From positions 1-64,000 of the forward strand of contig NZ_JBNGOQ010000002.1 of the NCBI RefSeq assembly GCF_050589645.1: a stretch of DNA of 64,000 nt. Reading direction: 5' to 3'. Of the stretch, positions 51,271 to 59,968 are shown in pieces. Origin of the DNA: JBNGOQ01 sp050589645 (GTDB lineage Bacteria > Bacteroidota > Bacteroidia > Flavobacteriales > Flavobacteriaceae). The position numbers were made by a program, and so were the translations under genes. Under the pieces are notes generated by a model. That model was given only the letters and a program-made list of their open reading frames with translations, had not been told where the DNA came from and made no database searches. Position 1 is the first letter of the stretch, and every line of letters begins with the position of its first letter.

Positions 51271-51930
51271 TCAAAGGTAGTTTCTTGCGCCAAAGATACT
51301 ACTTCCTATCCGGACCATAGTGCTTCCCTCAGCAATTGCCAACTTGTAATCGCCGCTCATTCCCATAGAAAGGACGGATAATTCTGGAATCTTTTTTTGG
51401 ACGGTCCCAAAAATCGCTTTCAAATACCTGAACTCTTTTTGTACCTGCCCTACATCCGATGTAAAGGTGGCCATCCCCATGAGTCCAACAATCCTAACAT
51501 GTTCTAGCTCCGTCAGGTCCTCGGAATGGAGCAACTCCTCCAGCTCACTCTCGCTAAGTCCAAATTTGGTCTCTTCCTCCGCTATATGGATCTGCAATAA
51601 GCAATCAATAACCCTCTGGTGTTTCCGGGCCTGTTTGTCTATTTCCTTTAGTAATTTTAGACTGTCCACGCCGTGGATCATGGCAACATAAGCGGCCATA
51701 TATTTCACTTTGTTACGTTGCACATGCCCGATCATATGCCATATGATATCCTTGGGAAGGGCCTCCCATTTCGCAGTCATTTCCTGAATCTTGTTTTCCC
51801 CAAAAACCCTTTGGCCAGCCTCATATGCTTCCAAAATAGTCGCTATTGGTTTGGTTTTGGATACCGCTACGAGCACCACATTTTCGGGAAGGGCATGTCT
51901 TATTTGGTCTAAATTTTCTTTAATGGACAT
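51271..51930 (-). CDS. YggS family PLP-binding protein
   Basis: A 219-residue PLP homeostasis protein of the YggS/PROSC family, a single TIM barrel that carries pyridoxal phosphate without known enzyme activity. The PLP lysine is in LVAVSKTKP, and VFGENKIQEM, WHMIGHVQRNK and LSMGMSGDY are standard segments. It is first in the operon with the exonuclease, channel, miaA and gntK. A PLP-buffering role is established for relatives. Confidence 0.92.
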   Translation of the reverse strand: MSIKENLDQIRHALPENVVLVAVSKTKPIATILEAYEAGQRVFGENKIQEMTAKWEALPKDIIWHMIGHVQRNKVKYMAAYVAMIHGVDSLKLLKEIDKQARKHQRVIDCLLQIHIAEEETKFGLSESELEELLHSEDLTELEHVRIVGLMGMATFTSDVGQVQKEFRYLKAIFGTVQKKIPELSVLSMGMSGDYKLAIAEGSTMVRIGSSIFGARNYL

Positions 51931-51986
51931 ATCTTGTTCATTTCAAACTTTGTAGATTAAGGGTGCGGTAATCGAAGGGGCTTTGT

Positions 51987-53222
51987 TCAAAATTCATAAA
52001 TAGTGATGCCGCTTCTCAATTTGGGCTCAATATAAGTGCTCTTTGGGGGCATCACAAGGCCCTCGTCCGCGATTGCCTTTATTTCCTCTATCGTAACGGG
52101 TACCAGGCTGAATCCAACAGCGAATTTCCCTTGATCGATTTCGTCCTTCATCCGGATTACATTGTATTTCCCATAACCGTATTGGATTCGTTTGTCGTTT
52201 CTAAGGTCTTTGATGCCCAAAATAGGCTCCAAGATGGTCTTAAACAAGATTTGGGTGTCCAGTTCACTCAAGGAATCATCAAAGGTGTAGATTTTTTTAC
52301 GCAGATAGAGCGAATAGAATTCGCCATCCAAATACATACTAAAATGATGTTTTTTAAGGGGCTTATAGAGCAGATTTCCCCTGTTCTCGATTCTGAAAAA
52401 AGCGTCTACCTGAATTAGAAACTCCTCTTTGGAAAGTCCGTTAAGATCCTTAACCATTCTATTGAACTCATATATTTTGATTTCGGATTCGGGAATCAAA
52501 TAGCTCATGAAGAAATTATAGGGCTCCTTACCTGTATGATTCGGATTTTGTCGCTTGGAATTTTGTGCAAAAAGATAGGAAGAGGCACTTCGGTGATGGC
52601 CATCGGCAATATATATAGAATCGATGTTGCCGAATTCTACCTGCAGCTTTTGGATTGTTTTTTTGTCCGAGACCACCCATAATTTGTGTGTTACCTTATC
52701 GGTTGTAGTAAAATAGTACTCCGGATCTTGCCGGGTTTCCTTTTGGATGATTTCGGCAATACTTTCTTTGTCGGGGTAGGTAATCAACACGGGTTCCGCA
52801 TTAAAACCTACAGTATCCAGGTAATCGGCAAAAAGCGTTTCCCGTTTTTGCAGGGTGTTTTCATGTTTTTTGATGACATCATTTTCATAATCTACCGTGC
52901 TGGTGGCACAAAAAAGGCCGCAGCAACTGGCAGCCCCCTTTTCCACTTTGTATACATAGAAGCTATCCTTGGCATCCTTCATCAGGACATTGTCCTCAAG
53001 GAACTCCAGATAACGGTTGTGGACCAGTGTAAAGCGTTCCTGTCCCTTTACTCTTTTATCGAACTTAAAGCCGGGGTTAATGATATGTAGAAAGGAGAAG
53101 GGGTTATAGCGCAGGGTGGCTTCCAGCTCTTTTTTTGGATATTCTTCATAGGAACGGGAGGCTACCGACGCCACTTTGTCCTTGGTAGGCCTAATGGCCT
53201 TGAACGGTTTTATGATTGCCAT
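51987..53222 (-). CDS. DUF1015 family protein
   Basis: A 411-residue soluble protein of the DUF1015 family. The conserved centre is IYIADGHHRSASSY, and IIKPFKAIRPTKDKVASVAS at the start is typical. Two Cys are adjacent in ASCCGLFCATS. Family members are often beside D-3-phosphoglycerate dehydrogenase or serine genes, but here the neighbours are hydroxyacyl-CoA dehydrogenase and an oxidoreductase in one operon. The biochemical role is unknown. Confidence 0.9.
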   Translation of the reverse strand: MAIIKPFKAIRPTKDKVASVASRSYEEYPKKELEATLRYNPFSFLHIINPGFKFDKRVKGQERFTLVHNRYLEFLEDNVLMKDAKDSFYVYKVEKGAASCCGLFCATSTVDYENDVIKKHENTLQKRETLFADYLDTVGFNAEPVLITYPDKESIAEIIQKETRQDPEYYFTTTDKVTHKLWVVSDKKTIQKLQVEFGNIDSIYIADGHHRSASSYLFAQNSKRQNPNHTGKEPYNFFMSYLIPESEIKIYEFNRMVKDLNGLSKEEFLIQVDAFFRIENRGNLLYKPLKKHHFSMYLDGEFYSLYLRKKIYTFDDSLSELDTQILFKTILEPILGIKDLRNDKRIQYGYGKYNVIRMKDEIDQGKFAVGFSLVPVTIEEIKAIADEGLVMPPKSTYIEPKLRSGITIYEF

Positions 53223-53227
53223 GCCAC

Positions 53228-54115
53228 TTAGTTGAATTGGGCCGCTACCTTTTCCGCTTTTCGGGAGGCGGAATAATCATAGAAACCTTCCCCGGACTTA
53301 ACCCCTAACTTCCCGGCCGCTACCATATTGACCAATAGGGGGCAGGGAGCGTATTTGGGATTCTTGAAACCATCGTACATCACATGGAGAATGGAGAGAC
53401 ATACATCCAGTCCAATGAAATCTGCCAGTTGCAAGGGGCCCATGGGATGGGCCATGCCCAATTTCATTACGGTGTCTATTTCATTGACCCCCGCCACGCC
53501 GTGAAACAGGGTTTCTATTGCCTCATTGATCATGGGCATCAATATCCTATTGGCTACGAAACCGGGATAATCATTTACCTCCGTCGGTGTTTTTCCCAAT
53601 GCCTTGGACAGCTCCATAATCTTTTGCGTCACCTCGTCGGATGTGCTGTAACCCCTGATGATTTCTACCAATTGCATCACTGGCACCGGATTCATAAAAT
53701 GCATCCCGATAACCTTGTCCGGACGCTGGGTGACAGCACCTATTTGCGTGATGGAAATAGACGAGGTATTGGAGGCCAGGACAACATGTGCTTCGCAGAG
53801 TGCATCGAGCTCGCGAAAGATATGGAGTTTGGTCTCTATATTTTCTGTGGCCGCTTCCACCACGAGGTCCACATTGGTTACTCCTTCGGCCAATTGCGTA
53901 TACGGGTCAATATTGGCCAATGTGGCCTTCTTATCGGCCTCGGTAATGCGCTCCTTGGAGATCATACGGTCCAAATTCTTGGCAATGGTGGTTACACCTT
54001 TATCCAAAAAAGCCTTGGAGACATCTATAAGATTAACCTTATAGCCTTTTTGTGCAAAAACATGGGCTATACCATTTCCCATGGTTCCGGCCCCAATAAC
54101 TGCAATGGTATTCAT
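53228..54115 (-). CDS. 3-hydroxyacyl-CoA (3-hydroxybutyryl-CoA) dehydrogenase
   Basis: A 295-residue NAD(P)-dependent dehydrogenase. The N-terminal Rossmann domain has AVIGAGTMGNGIAHVFAQ, VLASNTSSISI and the catalytic His in GMHFMNPVPVM. The C-terminal helical domain has DYPGFVANRILMPMINEA and MGPLQLADFIGLD. Length fits the short, single-function type (PaaH/Hbd) rather than the fused FadB. It may act in butanoate, fatty-acid or aromatic degradation. It overlaps the oxidoreductase gene by four bases. Confidence 0.92.
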   Translation of the reverse strand: MNTIAVIGAGTMGNGIAHVFAQKGYKVNLIDVSKAFLDKGVTTIAKNLDRMISKERITEADKKATLANIDPYTQLAEGVTNVDLVVEAATENIETKLHIFRELDALCEAHVVLASNTSSISITQIGAVTQRPDKVIGMHFMNPVPVMQLVEIIRGYSTSDEVTQKIMELSKALGKTPTEVNDYPGFVANRILMPMINEAIETLFHGVAGVNEIDTVMKLGMAHPMGPLQLADFIGLDVCLSILHVMYDGFKNPKYAPCPLLVNMVAAGKLGVKSGEGFYDYSASRKAEKVAAQFN

Positions 54116-55086
54116 TCTTGGTTCTTTTTAAAGGATTCGATAATCTGTAGGGCCACTTTTAAGGCCTTAGCCCCCTGTTCTAGGCTTACCACGGGGACTG
54201 TATTGTTTTGTATGGCATCGGCAAAGGTCTCCAATTCATCCAAAATTGCATTATTGGTCTTGATAGCCGGATTCTCAAAATAAATCTGTTTTTTTTCACC
54301 CTCGGCATTCTGTAAGATCATATCAAAATCCCCTGGATTTTCCGGGGCGTCCTTCATTTTCACCACCTCTACCTTCTTCTCCAGAAAATCTACAGAAATA
54401 TAGGCATCCCTTTGAAAGAACCTTGATTTACGCATATTTTTCAGGGAAATTCTACTGGCCGTGAGATTGGCCACACACCCATTTTCGAATTCGATCCTGG
54501 CATTGGCAATGTCGGGCGATTTGCTGATTACGGAAACCCCACTGGCATTGATCTGTTTTACTTCCGAGTTCACTACACTTAAAATGGCATCAATATCGTG
54601 GATCATAAGGTCTAGCACCACAGGAACGTCCGTACCCCTAGGGTTGAACTCGGCAAGGCGATGCGTCTCTATGAACATGGGTTCCTGGATCTTCTCCTTT
54701 ACGGCCGTGAACGACGGGTTAAATCGTTCTACGTGGCCTACCTGTCCTTTAACCCTGTATTCTTTTTCCAGCTTTAGCAGGGTTTCCGCCTCTTCAATCG
54801 TGTTGGTGACTGGTTTTTCGATAAAGACATGTTTGCCTTTTTCCATGGCCTTTCTGGCACAATCAAAATGGGAGAGGGTCGGGGTAACAATATCCACTAC
54901 GTCTACTGCATCGATCAGTGTATTGATATTATCGAAATAGCGGTATCCAAACTCGTCGGCTACTTTTTTGCCGTTTATGGCATCGGGATCATAAAAACCG
55001 ACCAAGGTATATTTTTTGGATTCGTTGAGCAAGCGCAGATGAATTTTGCCTAAATGGCCCGCTCCGAGGACTCCTGCTTTTAGCAT
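54112..55086 (-). CDS. Gfo/Idh/MocA family oxidoreductase
   Basis: A 324-residue NAD(P)-dependent oxidoreductase: N-terminal Rossmann domain with GVLGAGHLGKIHLRLL and VFIEKPVTNT (the EKP lysine), C-terminal alpha/beta domain with HDIDAILSVV. Substrates are typically sugars or inositols; Bacteroidota proteins of this subtype are found with hydroxyacyl-CoA dehydrogenase as here. It is first in the operon and carries a good promoter box. Confidence 0.9.
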   Translation of the reverse strand: MLKAGVLGAGHLGKIHLRLLNESKKYTLVGFYDPDAINGKKVADEFGYRYFDNINTLIDAVDVVDIVTPTLSHFDCARKAMEKGKHVFIEKPVTNTIEEAETLLKLEKEYRVKGQVGHVERFNPSFTAVKEKIQEPMFIETHRLAEFNPRGTDVPVVLDLMIHDIDAILSVVNSEVKQINASGVSVISKSPDIANARIEFENGCVANLTASRISLKNMRKSRFFQRDAYISVDFLEKKVEVVKMKDAPENPGDFDMILQNAEGEKKQIYFENPAIKTNNAILDELETFADAIQNNTVPVVSLEQGAKALKVALQIIESFKKNQE

Positions 55087-55100
55087 ACATTTTGTTTTTT

Positions 55101-55108
55101 CAAAAGTA
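55101..55108 (-). promoter_or_regulatory. -7 box of the oxidoreductase operon
   Basis: Minus-strand TACTTTTG fits TAnnTTTG and lies 14 nt before the ATG at 55086. Confidence 0.5.
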
Positions 55109-55184
55109 AGGAGATTAATTGTAAAATAGGGTAATGTATTCTTTCGATATTATATCAATTTTCATTTTTTCATTCTGATTTCTT

Positions 55185-55192
55185 TACCTTCG
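55185..55192 (+). promoter_or_regulatory. -7 box of pcm
   Basis: TACCTTCG fits the TAnnTTCG variant and ends 19 nt before the TTG start proposed for pcm. Confidence 0.45.
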
Positions 55193-55211
55193 TAACACCA
55201 AAACCAAACCC

Positions 55212-55853
55212 TTGAAGGATACGTTAAAACATAGTGGAATGCGCAACAAATTGGCCGATACCTTATTGGCTAAAGGAATAACTGACAAAACGGTATTGGA
55301 TGCCATACGCACAGTTCCCAGGCATTTATTTTTGGACAGTGGTTTTGAAGATCACGCCTATCAGGACAAGGCGTTTCCCATAGGAGCGGAACAGACTATT
55401 TCCCAGCCTTACACGGTGGCCTTTCAAACCGCCCTTCTTGAGCTCAAACCCAGGGATAAGGTCCTGGAAATAGGTACGGGAAGTGGGTATCAGACCGCAG
55501 TATTATTACATCTGAAGACCAAGGTCTATACAATAGAGCGACAGTTGGAACTTTTCAAAAAAACCAACATTTTTTTCAAAAAAATGGGCTATAGGCCCAA
55601 GAAGGTGATCTTTGGGGATGGTTACAAGGGTTTGCCCGAGGAAGCTCCCTATGATGCCATTGTGGTGACCGCTGGAGCTCCCAAAGTACCGAAAGCCCTT
55701 ATGGCCCAATTGAAGATAGGCGGAAGACTGGTCATTCCTATAGGTGTGGAAGAGCAAATAATGACACGTTATTTGCGGAAATCAGAGAAGGAATTTGAAA
55801 AGACAACCTATGGATCTTTCCGCTTTGTACCGCTTTTGGAGGACAAGAACTAG
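55212..55853 (+). CDS. pcm: Protein-L-isoaspartate O-methyltransferase
   Basis: A 213-residue repair enzyme that methylates isoaspartyl residues in damaged proteins. The cofactor loop is VLEIGTGSGYQTAVL, and FPIGAEQTISQPYTVAF is the conserved substrate motif before it. I use a TTG start at 55212 because flavobacterial relatives begin MKDT.KH.G.RN, the promoter box lies 19 nt upstream, and the next ATG (55239) would remove nine conserved residues. It is a single gene, convergent to smpB. Confidence 0.9.
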   Translation: MKDTLKHSGMRNKLADTLLAKGITDKTVLDAIRTVPRHLFLDSGFEDHAYQDKAFPIGAEQTISQPYTVAFQTALLELKPRDKVLEIGTGSGYQTAVLLHLKTKVYTIERQLELFKKTNIFFKKMGYRPKKVIFGDGYKGLPEEAPYDAIVVTAGAPKVPKALMAQLKIGGRLVIPIGVEEQIMTRYLRKSEKEFEKTTYGSFRFVPLLEDKN

Positions 55854-55886
55854 TTGTAACAGGACTTAGGTTAGTGGAAGGGCGTT

Positions 55887-56348
55887 TTAGTTGTTGAAAT
55901 TTTTCTTGATACGGTCCAGGTTCCTTTTGTTATCTCGGTCCTTTATCGTTTCCCGCTTGTCGTATAGCTTTTTACCCCGGACCAAGGCAATTTTGACCTT
56001 CGCAAAACCTCGGTCATTTATAAAAAGGTTTAGTGGAACTATGGTAAGTCCGGCATTTCTGACTTCTTTTTCCAATTTTTTGAGTTCCACCTTGTTCAAC
56101 AGTAATTTACGCTCGGCCTTGGGCTTATGATTATAATGCGTACCATGGCTGTACTCGTCAATTTGCATATTGATTACGAAAAGCTCACCGCGTTCATTGA
56201 ATTCGCAAAAACTTTCGGATATGGAGGCCTTACTGGATCGTACGGACTTTATTTCCGTCCCGGAAAGCACAATGCCTGCGACATAGGTATCCAGTAGCTC
56301 ATACTCAAATTTGGCCTTTTTATTCTTTATGTTGACGTTTTGCTGCAT
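55887..56348 (-). CDS. smpB: SsrA-binding protein
   Basis: A 153-residue partner of tmRNA in rescuing stalled ribosomes. The OB-fold core is visible in GIVLSGTEIKSVRSSKA and SFCEFNERGELFVINM, with KLYDKRETIKDRD as the basic C-terminal tail that occupies the mRNA channel. It has a very good promoter (TTG, 19 nt, TATTTTTG) whose -7 box lies only eight bases before the ATG, so the leader is about four bases. No tmRNA gene was seen in the window. Confidence 0.96.
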   Translation of the reverse strand: MQQNVNIKNKKAKFEYELLDTYVAGIVLSGTEIKSVRSSKASISESFCEFNERGELFVINMQIDEYSHGTHYNHKPKAERKLLLNKVELKKLEKEVRNAGLTIVPLNLFINDRGFAKVKIALVRGKKLYDKRETIKDRDNKRNLDRIKKNFNN

Positions 56349-56356
56349 AGGAGGGA

Positions 56357-56386
56357 CAAAAATAGGAACAATTATGGGATAATCAA
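56357..56386 (-). promoter_or_regulatory. Promoter of smpB (TTG, 19-nt spacer, TATTTTTG)
   Basis: Minus-strand TTG (56386-56384) and TATTTTTG (56364-56357) match the consensus in sequence and spacing. Transcription should start about four bases after the box, giving an almost leaderless mRNA. Confidence 0.6.
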
Positions 56387-56435
56387 TTGGTGAAAAATAG
56401 ATTAATTATGGCCATCTTTGTGGGAAGAAACACAG

Positions 56436-57200
56436 ATGAAGATGATGACAAAAAAATTGATAAACCCAGTATTTGTTTTTGCCCTGACACTTTGCACGCT
56501 CTCCTGCAAGGAGCAAACGGCTACGCTACCCTCTGCACAACAGATTGTGGACAAGGCCATAGCCGTGAGCGGGGGTGACCTGCACAGGACCAGCAATGTC
56601 TCTTTCACCTTTCGGGATAGGACGTATACCTATAGACTACAGGATGGCAAGAAGGTGTTGACCCGTGTTACCCTTACAGATTCTACACGTATCGAGGATA
56701 TCAAGACCAATACTGGATTTCAGCGTTTCGTAAACGACGCGGAAGTGCAGGTCAGTGATTCCATGGCTGGCAGGTATTCCAATTCCGTGAATTCGGTACA
56801 CTATTTTGCCAAGCTGCCCTACGGCCTAAACGATGTGGCCGTGAACAAGGAGTTTCTGGGTGAGGTTACGATCAACGAACAGGAGTACTATAAAATAAAG
56901 GTCACTTTTGATGAAGTAGGCGGAGGGGACGACTTTGATGATGTTTATGTATACTGGTTCAACAAGGCGACCTTTAAACCCGATTATTTGGCTTATGTGT
57001 TCCATGTGGATGGGGGTGGTCTGCGATTTAGAAGGGCCTATAACGAAAGGTACATCCAGGGCATACGCTTTGTGGATTACGAAAATTATAAAGCGGCGGA
57101 CAAGAACAGTCCTATTTTATCCATGGACAGCCTCTATGTAAAAGGGGAATTGGAGCTATTATCTAAAATAGAACTGGACAGCATTTTGGTCAGTTCTTGA
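56436..57200 (+). CDS. DUF6503 family lipoprotein
   Basis: A 254-residue lipoprotein. The start at 56436 (also 56442 or 56445) gives a lipoprotein signal KKLINPVFVFALTLCTLSC, then KEQ. An upstream GTG would add six residues. The mature part matches the DUF6503 family: AQQIVDKAIAVSGGDL, SVHYFAKLPYGLNDVAVNKE and VYVYWFNKATFKPDYLAYV. A lipoprotein-carrier-like fold is plausible, but no function is known. Its end overlaps the SixA-like gene on the other strand by 11 bases. Confidence 0.85.
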   Translation: MKMMTKKLINPVFVFALTLCTLSCKEQTATLPSAQQIVDKAIAVSGGDLHRTSNVSFTFRDRTYTYRLQDGKKVLTRVTLTDSTRIEDIKTNTGFQRFVNDAEVQVSDSMAGRYSNSVNSVHYFAKLPYGLNDVAVNKEFLGEVTINEQEYYKIKVTFDEVGGGDDFDDVYVYWFNKATFKPDYLAYVFHVDGGGLRFRRAYNERYIQGIRFVDYENYKAADKNSPILSMDSLYVKGELELLSKIELDSILVSS

Positions 57201-57735
57201 CCCAATCTATTTTGAGCCGGATGTCCGTTGTGCTATTGCCAGTAATCTGCACAATGAACATACTGCTGTTATCGGTATCGTCCATCCCATCGTATTTTTC
57301 TTCTCCGATCATTTTATTTACAAAATCGGGCGTCGTATTGCTATGGCCTACCACCAAAACATTTTTGCCCAAATTGGCCGCCTTAAATGCTTCCAAATCA
57401 ACATTACGGGGATCGTAATATTGTACCGTGATATCTTGTTTGACGGCAGCTGGGGCGGCTGTCATCGAAGTTCTTTCGTAGTCGGTGGTATAGATTGCGT
57501 CCAAGGCAACATGGTCTAGCACTTCTGCCCACTTCATGGCACGGCCCAGGCCATCCTGCGTCAGTTCCGGATCAATGTTTTCCGGGTCGCTCCGGTCTTT
57601 TTCGGCATGCCTAATAAAGTAGAAAGTGGAAGTAAGCGCGTCTACGGGTTCTGCTGGTAGTTTCTGCTCTTCCTTACAGGCCAGGAATAGGGTACAAAGT
57701 AAGAATAGCACGACAGGTTTGGCAACTTTCATCAT
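57190..57735 (-). CDS. SixA-like histidine phosphatase lipoprotein
   Basis: A 181-residue histidine phosphatase superfamily protein. The RHG-type motif is YFIRHAEKDRSD and the second catalytic histidine is in VLVVGHSNTTPDFV. The start at 57735 gives MMKVAKPVVLFLLCTLFLAC, a lipoprotein signal; a longer frame to 58044 has no export signal and overlaps the divergent gene. Unlike the cytoplasmic SixA of E. coli it is predicted to be in the periplasm or outer membrane. The phosphorylated substrate is unknown. Confidence 0.87.
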   Translation of the reverse strand: MMKVAKPVVLFLLCTLFLACKEEQKLPAEPVDALTSTFYFIRHAEKDRSDPENIDPELTQDGLGRAMKWAEVLDHVALDAIYTTDYERTSMTAAPAAVKQDITVQYYDPRNVDLEAFKAANLGKNVLVVGHSNTTPDFVNKMIGEEKYDGMDDTDNSSMFIVQITGNSTTDIRLKIDWVKN

Positions 57736-57803
57736 GGGTTTGGATTGTTTTATGTCGATAATATTGTAATATCTAACTAATATAAGCAGAAAATAGTATC
57801 TAA

Positions 57804-57811
57804 TAGTTTTG
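57804..57811 (+). promoter_or_regulatory. -7 box for the PorP/SprF gene
   Basis: TAGTTTTG fits TAnnTTTG and ends 18 nt before the ATG at 57830. This excludes the TTG at 57809 as the start. Confidence 0.45.
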
Positions 57812-57829
57812 TTTTTTGTTATTTTAGGT

Positions 57830-59338
57830 ATGCGTGGGGCGTACTGTTTTTTTTTGGGCTTGCTATGGATTTCCTTTATTTGGGGACAGGATACTGCGCT
57901 GCCCACAGACTTACGCCAGCATAACCTGACCCAATTCAATTCCAACTTGTTCCACCCGGCATTTTCCTTGGAGCAAAATGACCCTAGGTCATTGGCGCTT
58001 TGGACCCGATGGCAATGGCAGACCATTGACGCGGACCCCAGCACCTTGTTTCTAAGCTATACCGGGCGTTTGGATGCCCAATCGGTCTACGGCCTTGGAT
58101 ATTTGCAACATAATACGGGAACATTTCTCCACATAGGAGGGCTTTTTAACTATGCTTATACCTTTGCTTTGGGGCGTTCCACCCAACTAGCGGTAGGGAC
58201 CAACATCTATGCGTTTAAGCGGGAATTGGCCAATGATGATCTCTTGCAAAATCCAAATCCGCAGGGACCATCACTCGAAACGGTAGATAATTTTATCGCA
58301 CAAGCGGCACTAGGGGTCCGTGTTACCGTGGACAGGTTCAGTGCGGGCATCGCTTCCGAAAATTTGTTCGATTTTAATTTTTCCAACAAGCAGCGGGAAA
58401 CCCAACCCTCGGACAAAATGTACCTAGGTTTTGTAAACTACGACTTTCCACTGGATCCCGGGACTCCCGACAGTGCTTTTTTACGGCCATTGATATATGT
58501 AAAGACCCCTTCTGAGGGGGATACCCAATACGGTCTCACTACCTTGTTCTCGGCCTCGAAGTTTTGGGTACAGGGAGGGTACAATAGTTACTATGGGGTT
58601 TCCGGGGGCCTTGGCGGCAAGTTCTTTAAAAAATGGTCTATCGGTGCATTGGTCGAATTTGGGGTGGATACCGAGCTCGAGGACCGGGATCCTACCCTGG
58701 AAATTGTCACCGCCTTTGATTTTGGACCCGGGGACCTTCGTAAGAATGTGGTTGGCTTCGAGGAGGAAGAGCAACTGGTATTGATTGAAGAAAAGGAGGA
58801 GCTGCCGCAGGAAAAGAACAAGGACTCCCTGGCCGCTGTTGAAAAAGCAAAGGCCCGGGCCCTGGCACAACGTCTGGCCGAACAGCGGAAATTGGATTCC
58901 ATTAAACAGCGAAGGGCAGCGGAAGCGGCGAGGGAATTACTGGAACAGAAAAGATTGGATTCCTTAAATACGCTTAAATTGGCTGAAGCCGCTGCGGCAA
59001 GAAAAAAAGCCGTACAGGACAGTTTGGCCCAACTTCAGAAGGCAGCACCACCGAAAACAAAGGAGCGTTATGAGGAGGTGAAGTCCGAAGACGGATTGGA
59101 AGCTGGCTATTATGTGATCGCCAATGTCTTTGGTACCAAAAAATACTTCGATGCCTTTATGGAGACGCTTAGGAAGCGGGGCATGCGCCCTCAGTCCTTT
59201 TACCGAAGTCTAAACGGTTACAATTACGTGTATCTGGGAAGGTATAACACGCGCGAGGAAGCACAACAGGCCAGGGATTCCAATTTTGACGGGAACTATT
59301 CGGATGAGACCTGGATCTTCAGGGTGCTGGGGGACTAG
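57830..59338 (+). CDS. PorP/SprF-type outer membrane protein with C-terminal SPOR domain
   Basis: A 502-residue protein. The signal peptide (RGAYCFFLGLLWISFIWGQ) is followed by a PorP/SprF beta-barrel (about residues 25-300): HNLTQFNSNLFHPAF near the start, many beta strands later. Residues about 310-410 are a charged alanine-rich coiled-coil linker. The last 85 residues are a SPOR domain (GYYVIANVFGTKKYFDAFM, NYVYLGRYNTREEA), which binds denuded peptidoglycan. PorP/SprF proteins are linked to the type IX secretion and gliding machinery, and here the SPOR tail would tie the barrel to the cell wall. No gld or spr genes are adjacent. Confidence 0.88.
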   Translation: MRGAYCFFLGLLWISFIWGQDTALPTDLRQHNLTQFNSNLFHPAFSLEQNDPRSLALWTRWQWQTIDADPSTLFLSYTGRLDAQSVYGLGYLQHNTGTFLHIGGLFNYAYTFALGRSTQLAVGTNIYAFKRELANDDLLQNPNPQGPSLETVDNFIAQAALGVRVTVDRFSAGIASENLFDFNFSNKQRETQPSDKMYLGFVNYDFPLDPGTPDSAFLRPLIYVKTPSEGDTQYGLTTLFSASKFWVQGGYNSYYGVSGGLGGKFFKKWSIGALVEFGVDTELEDRDPTLEIVTAFDFGPGDLRKNVVGFEEEEQLVLIEEKEELPQEKNKDSLAAVEKAKARALAQRLAEQRKLDSIKQRRAAEAARELLEQKRLDSLNTLKLAEAAAARKKAVQDSLAQLQKAAPPKTKERYEEVKSEDGLEAGYYVIANVFGTKKYFDAFMETLRKRGMRPQSFYRSLNGYNYVYLGRYNTREEAQQARDSNFDGNYSDETWIFRVLGD

Positions 59339-59339
59339 T

Positions 59340-59936
59340 TTATTTGGTTATTTCTTTTTTGATGAGTTGGTCCAGGTAGGCCACCGTATTCAGTAGGTAT
59401 TTCCGATCTCTGGTCAAGGAAGCCATGGAGACCGCACCCTGTAGCATGGTATACAATTGTTTTGCGAATTGCAGAGGGGTAACCGGAAACTTCAGTTCTC
59501 CATTGTTCACCCCGTTCTCCAGTACCAAAGCTATCTTACCTTCTATAGTCTTGGCCGTTTCCTTGGCGGCAGCGGCCAGCAAACTATTGTTATGCTGGGC
59601 ATCCAAACCTACGTTGAGCACTGGACAGCCGCCCATTTCATAGGTAAACTCATCGTAATGGCGATAAAAATCGGTAAGGGAGAAAAGTTTGTCCAAGGCC
59701 GTTCCAGGGATATCGAGCTTTTGGTCGATTTCGTTGAGCAACAATTTGCGGTTATGTTCAAAAGCCTTTAACGCCAGGGCCTCCTTGTTTTCAAAATTCC
59801 CGTAAAGGGCCCCTTTGGTCAGTCCGGTAGCCTCGGTCAAATCACTCATGCTGGTGCCCACATATCCGTGTTTATTAAAAATAGGAGCTACTGTTTCAAT
59901 GATGTAGGCTGTGGTGCGTTCGGCTTTGGTAGACAT
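59340..59936 (-). CDS. TetR/AcrR family transcriptional regulator
   Basis: A 198-residue repressor. The helix-turn-helix lies at about residues 27-50 (TSMSDLTEATGLTKGALYGN), preceded by IIETVAPIFNKHGYVG; the C-terminal ligand domain is variable. It is convergent to the PorP gene, ending one base after it, and is separated from clpB downstream by the clpB terminator region. A perfect palindrome (59969-59988) covers its promoter spacer, so it likely represses its own gene. No efflux gene or other target is adjacent. Confidence 0.92.
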   Translation of the reverse strand: MSTKAERTTAYIIETVAPIFNKHGYVGTSMSDLTEATGLTKGALYGNFENKEALALKAFEHNRKLLLNEIDQKLDIPGTALDKLFSLTDFYRHYDEFTYEMGGCPVLNVGLDAQHNNSLLAAAAKETAKTIEGKIALVLENGVNNGELKFPVTPLQFAKQLYTMLQGAVSMASLTRDRKYLLNTVAYLDQLIKKEITK

Positions 59937-59953
59937 ACTCCCGGTTTTTAGTA

Positions 59954-59961
59954 CGAATATA
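59954..59961 (-). promoter_or_regulatory. -7 box of the TetR gene
   Basis: Minus-strand TATATTCG fits TAnnTTCG and lies 17 nt before the ATG at 59936. Confidence 0.45.
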
Positions 59962-59968
59962 AAAAAAC

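Noticed and set aside
53384..54283. Long 299-codon open frame antisense to the hydroxyacyl-CoA dehydrogenase
   Set aside because: It lies opposite two well-supported genes in codon register that produces such shadows; no motifs or signal.
57736..58044. N-terminal extension of the SixA-like gene
   Set aside because: It overlaps the divergent PorP gene and buries the lipoprotein signal.
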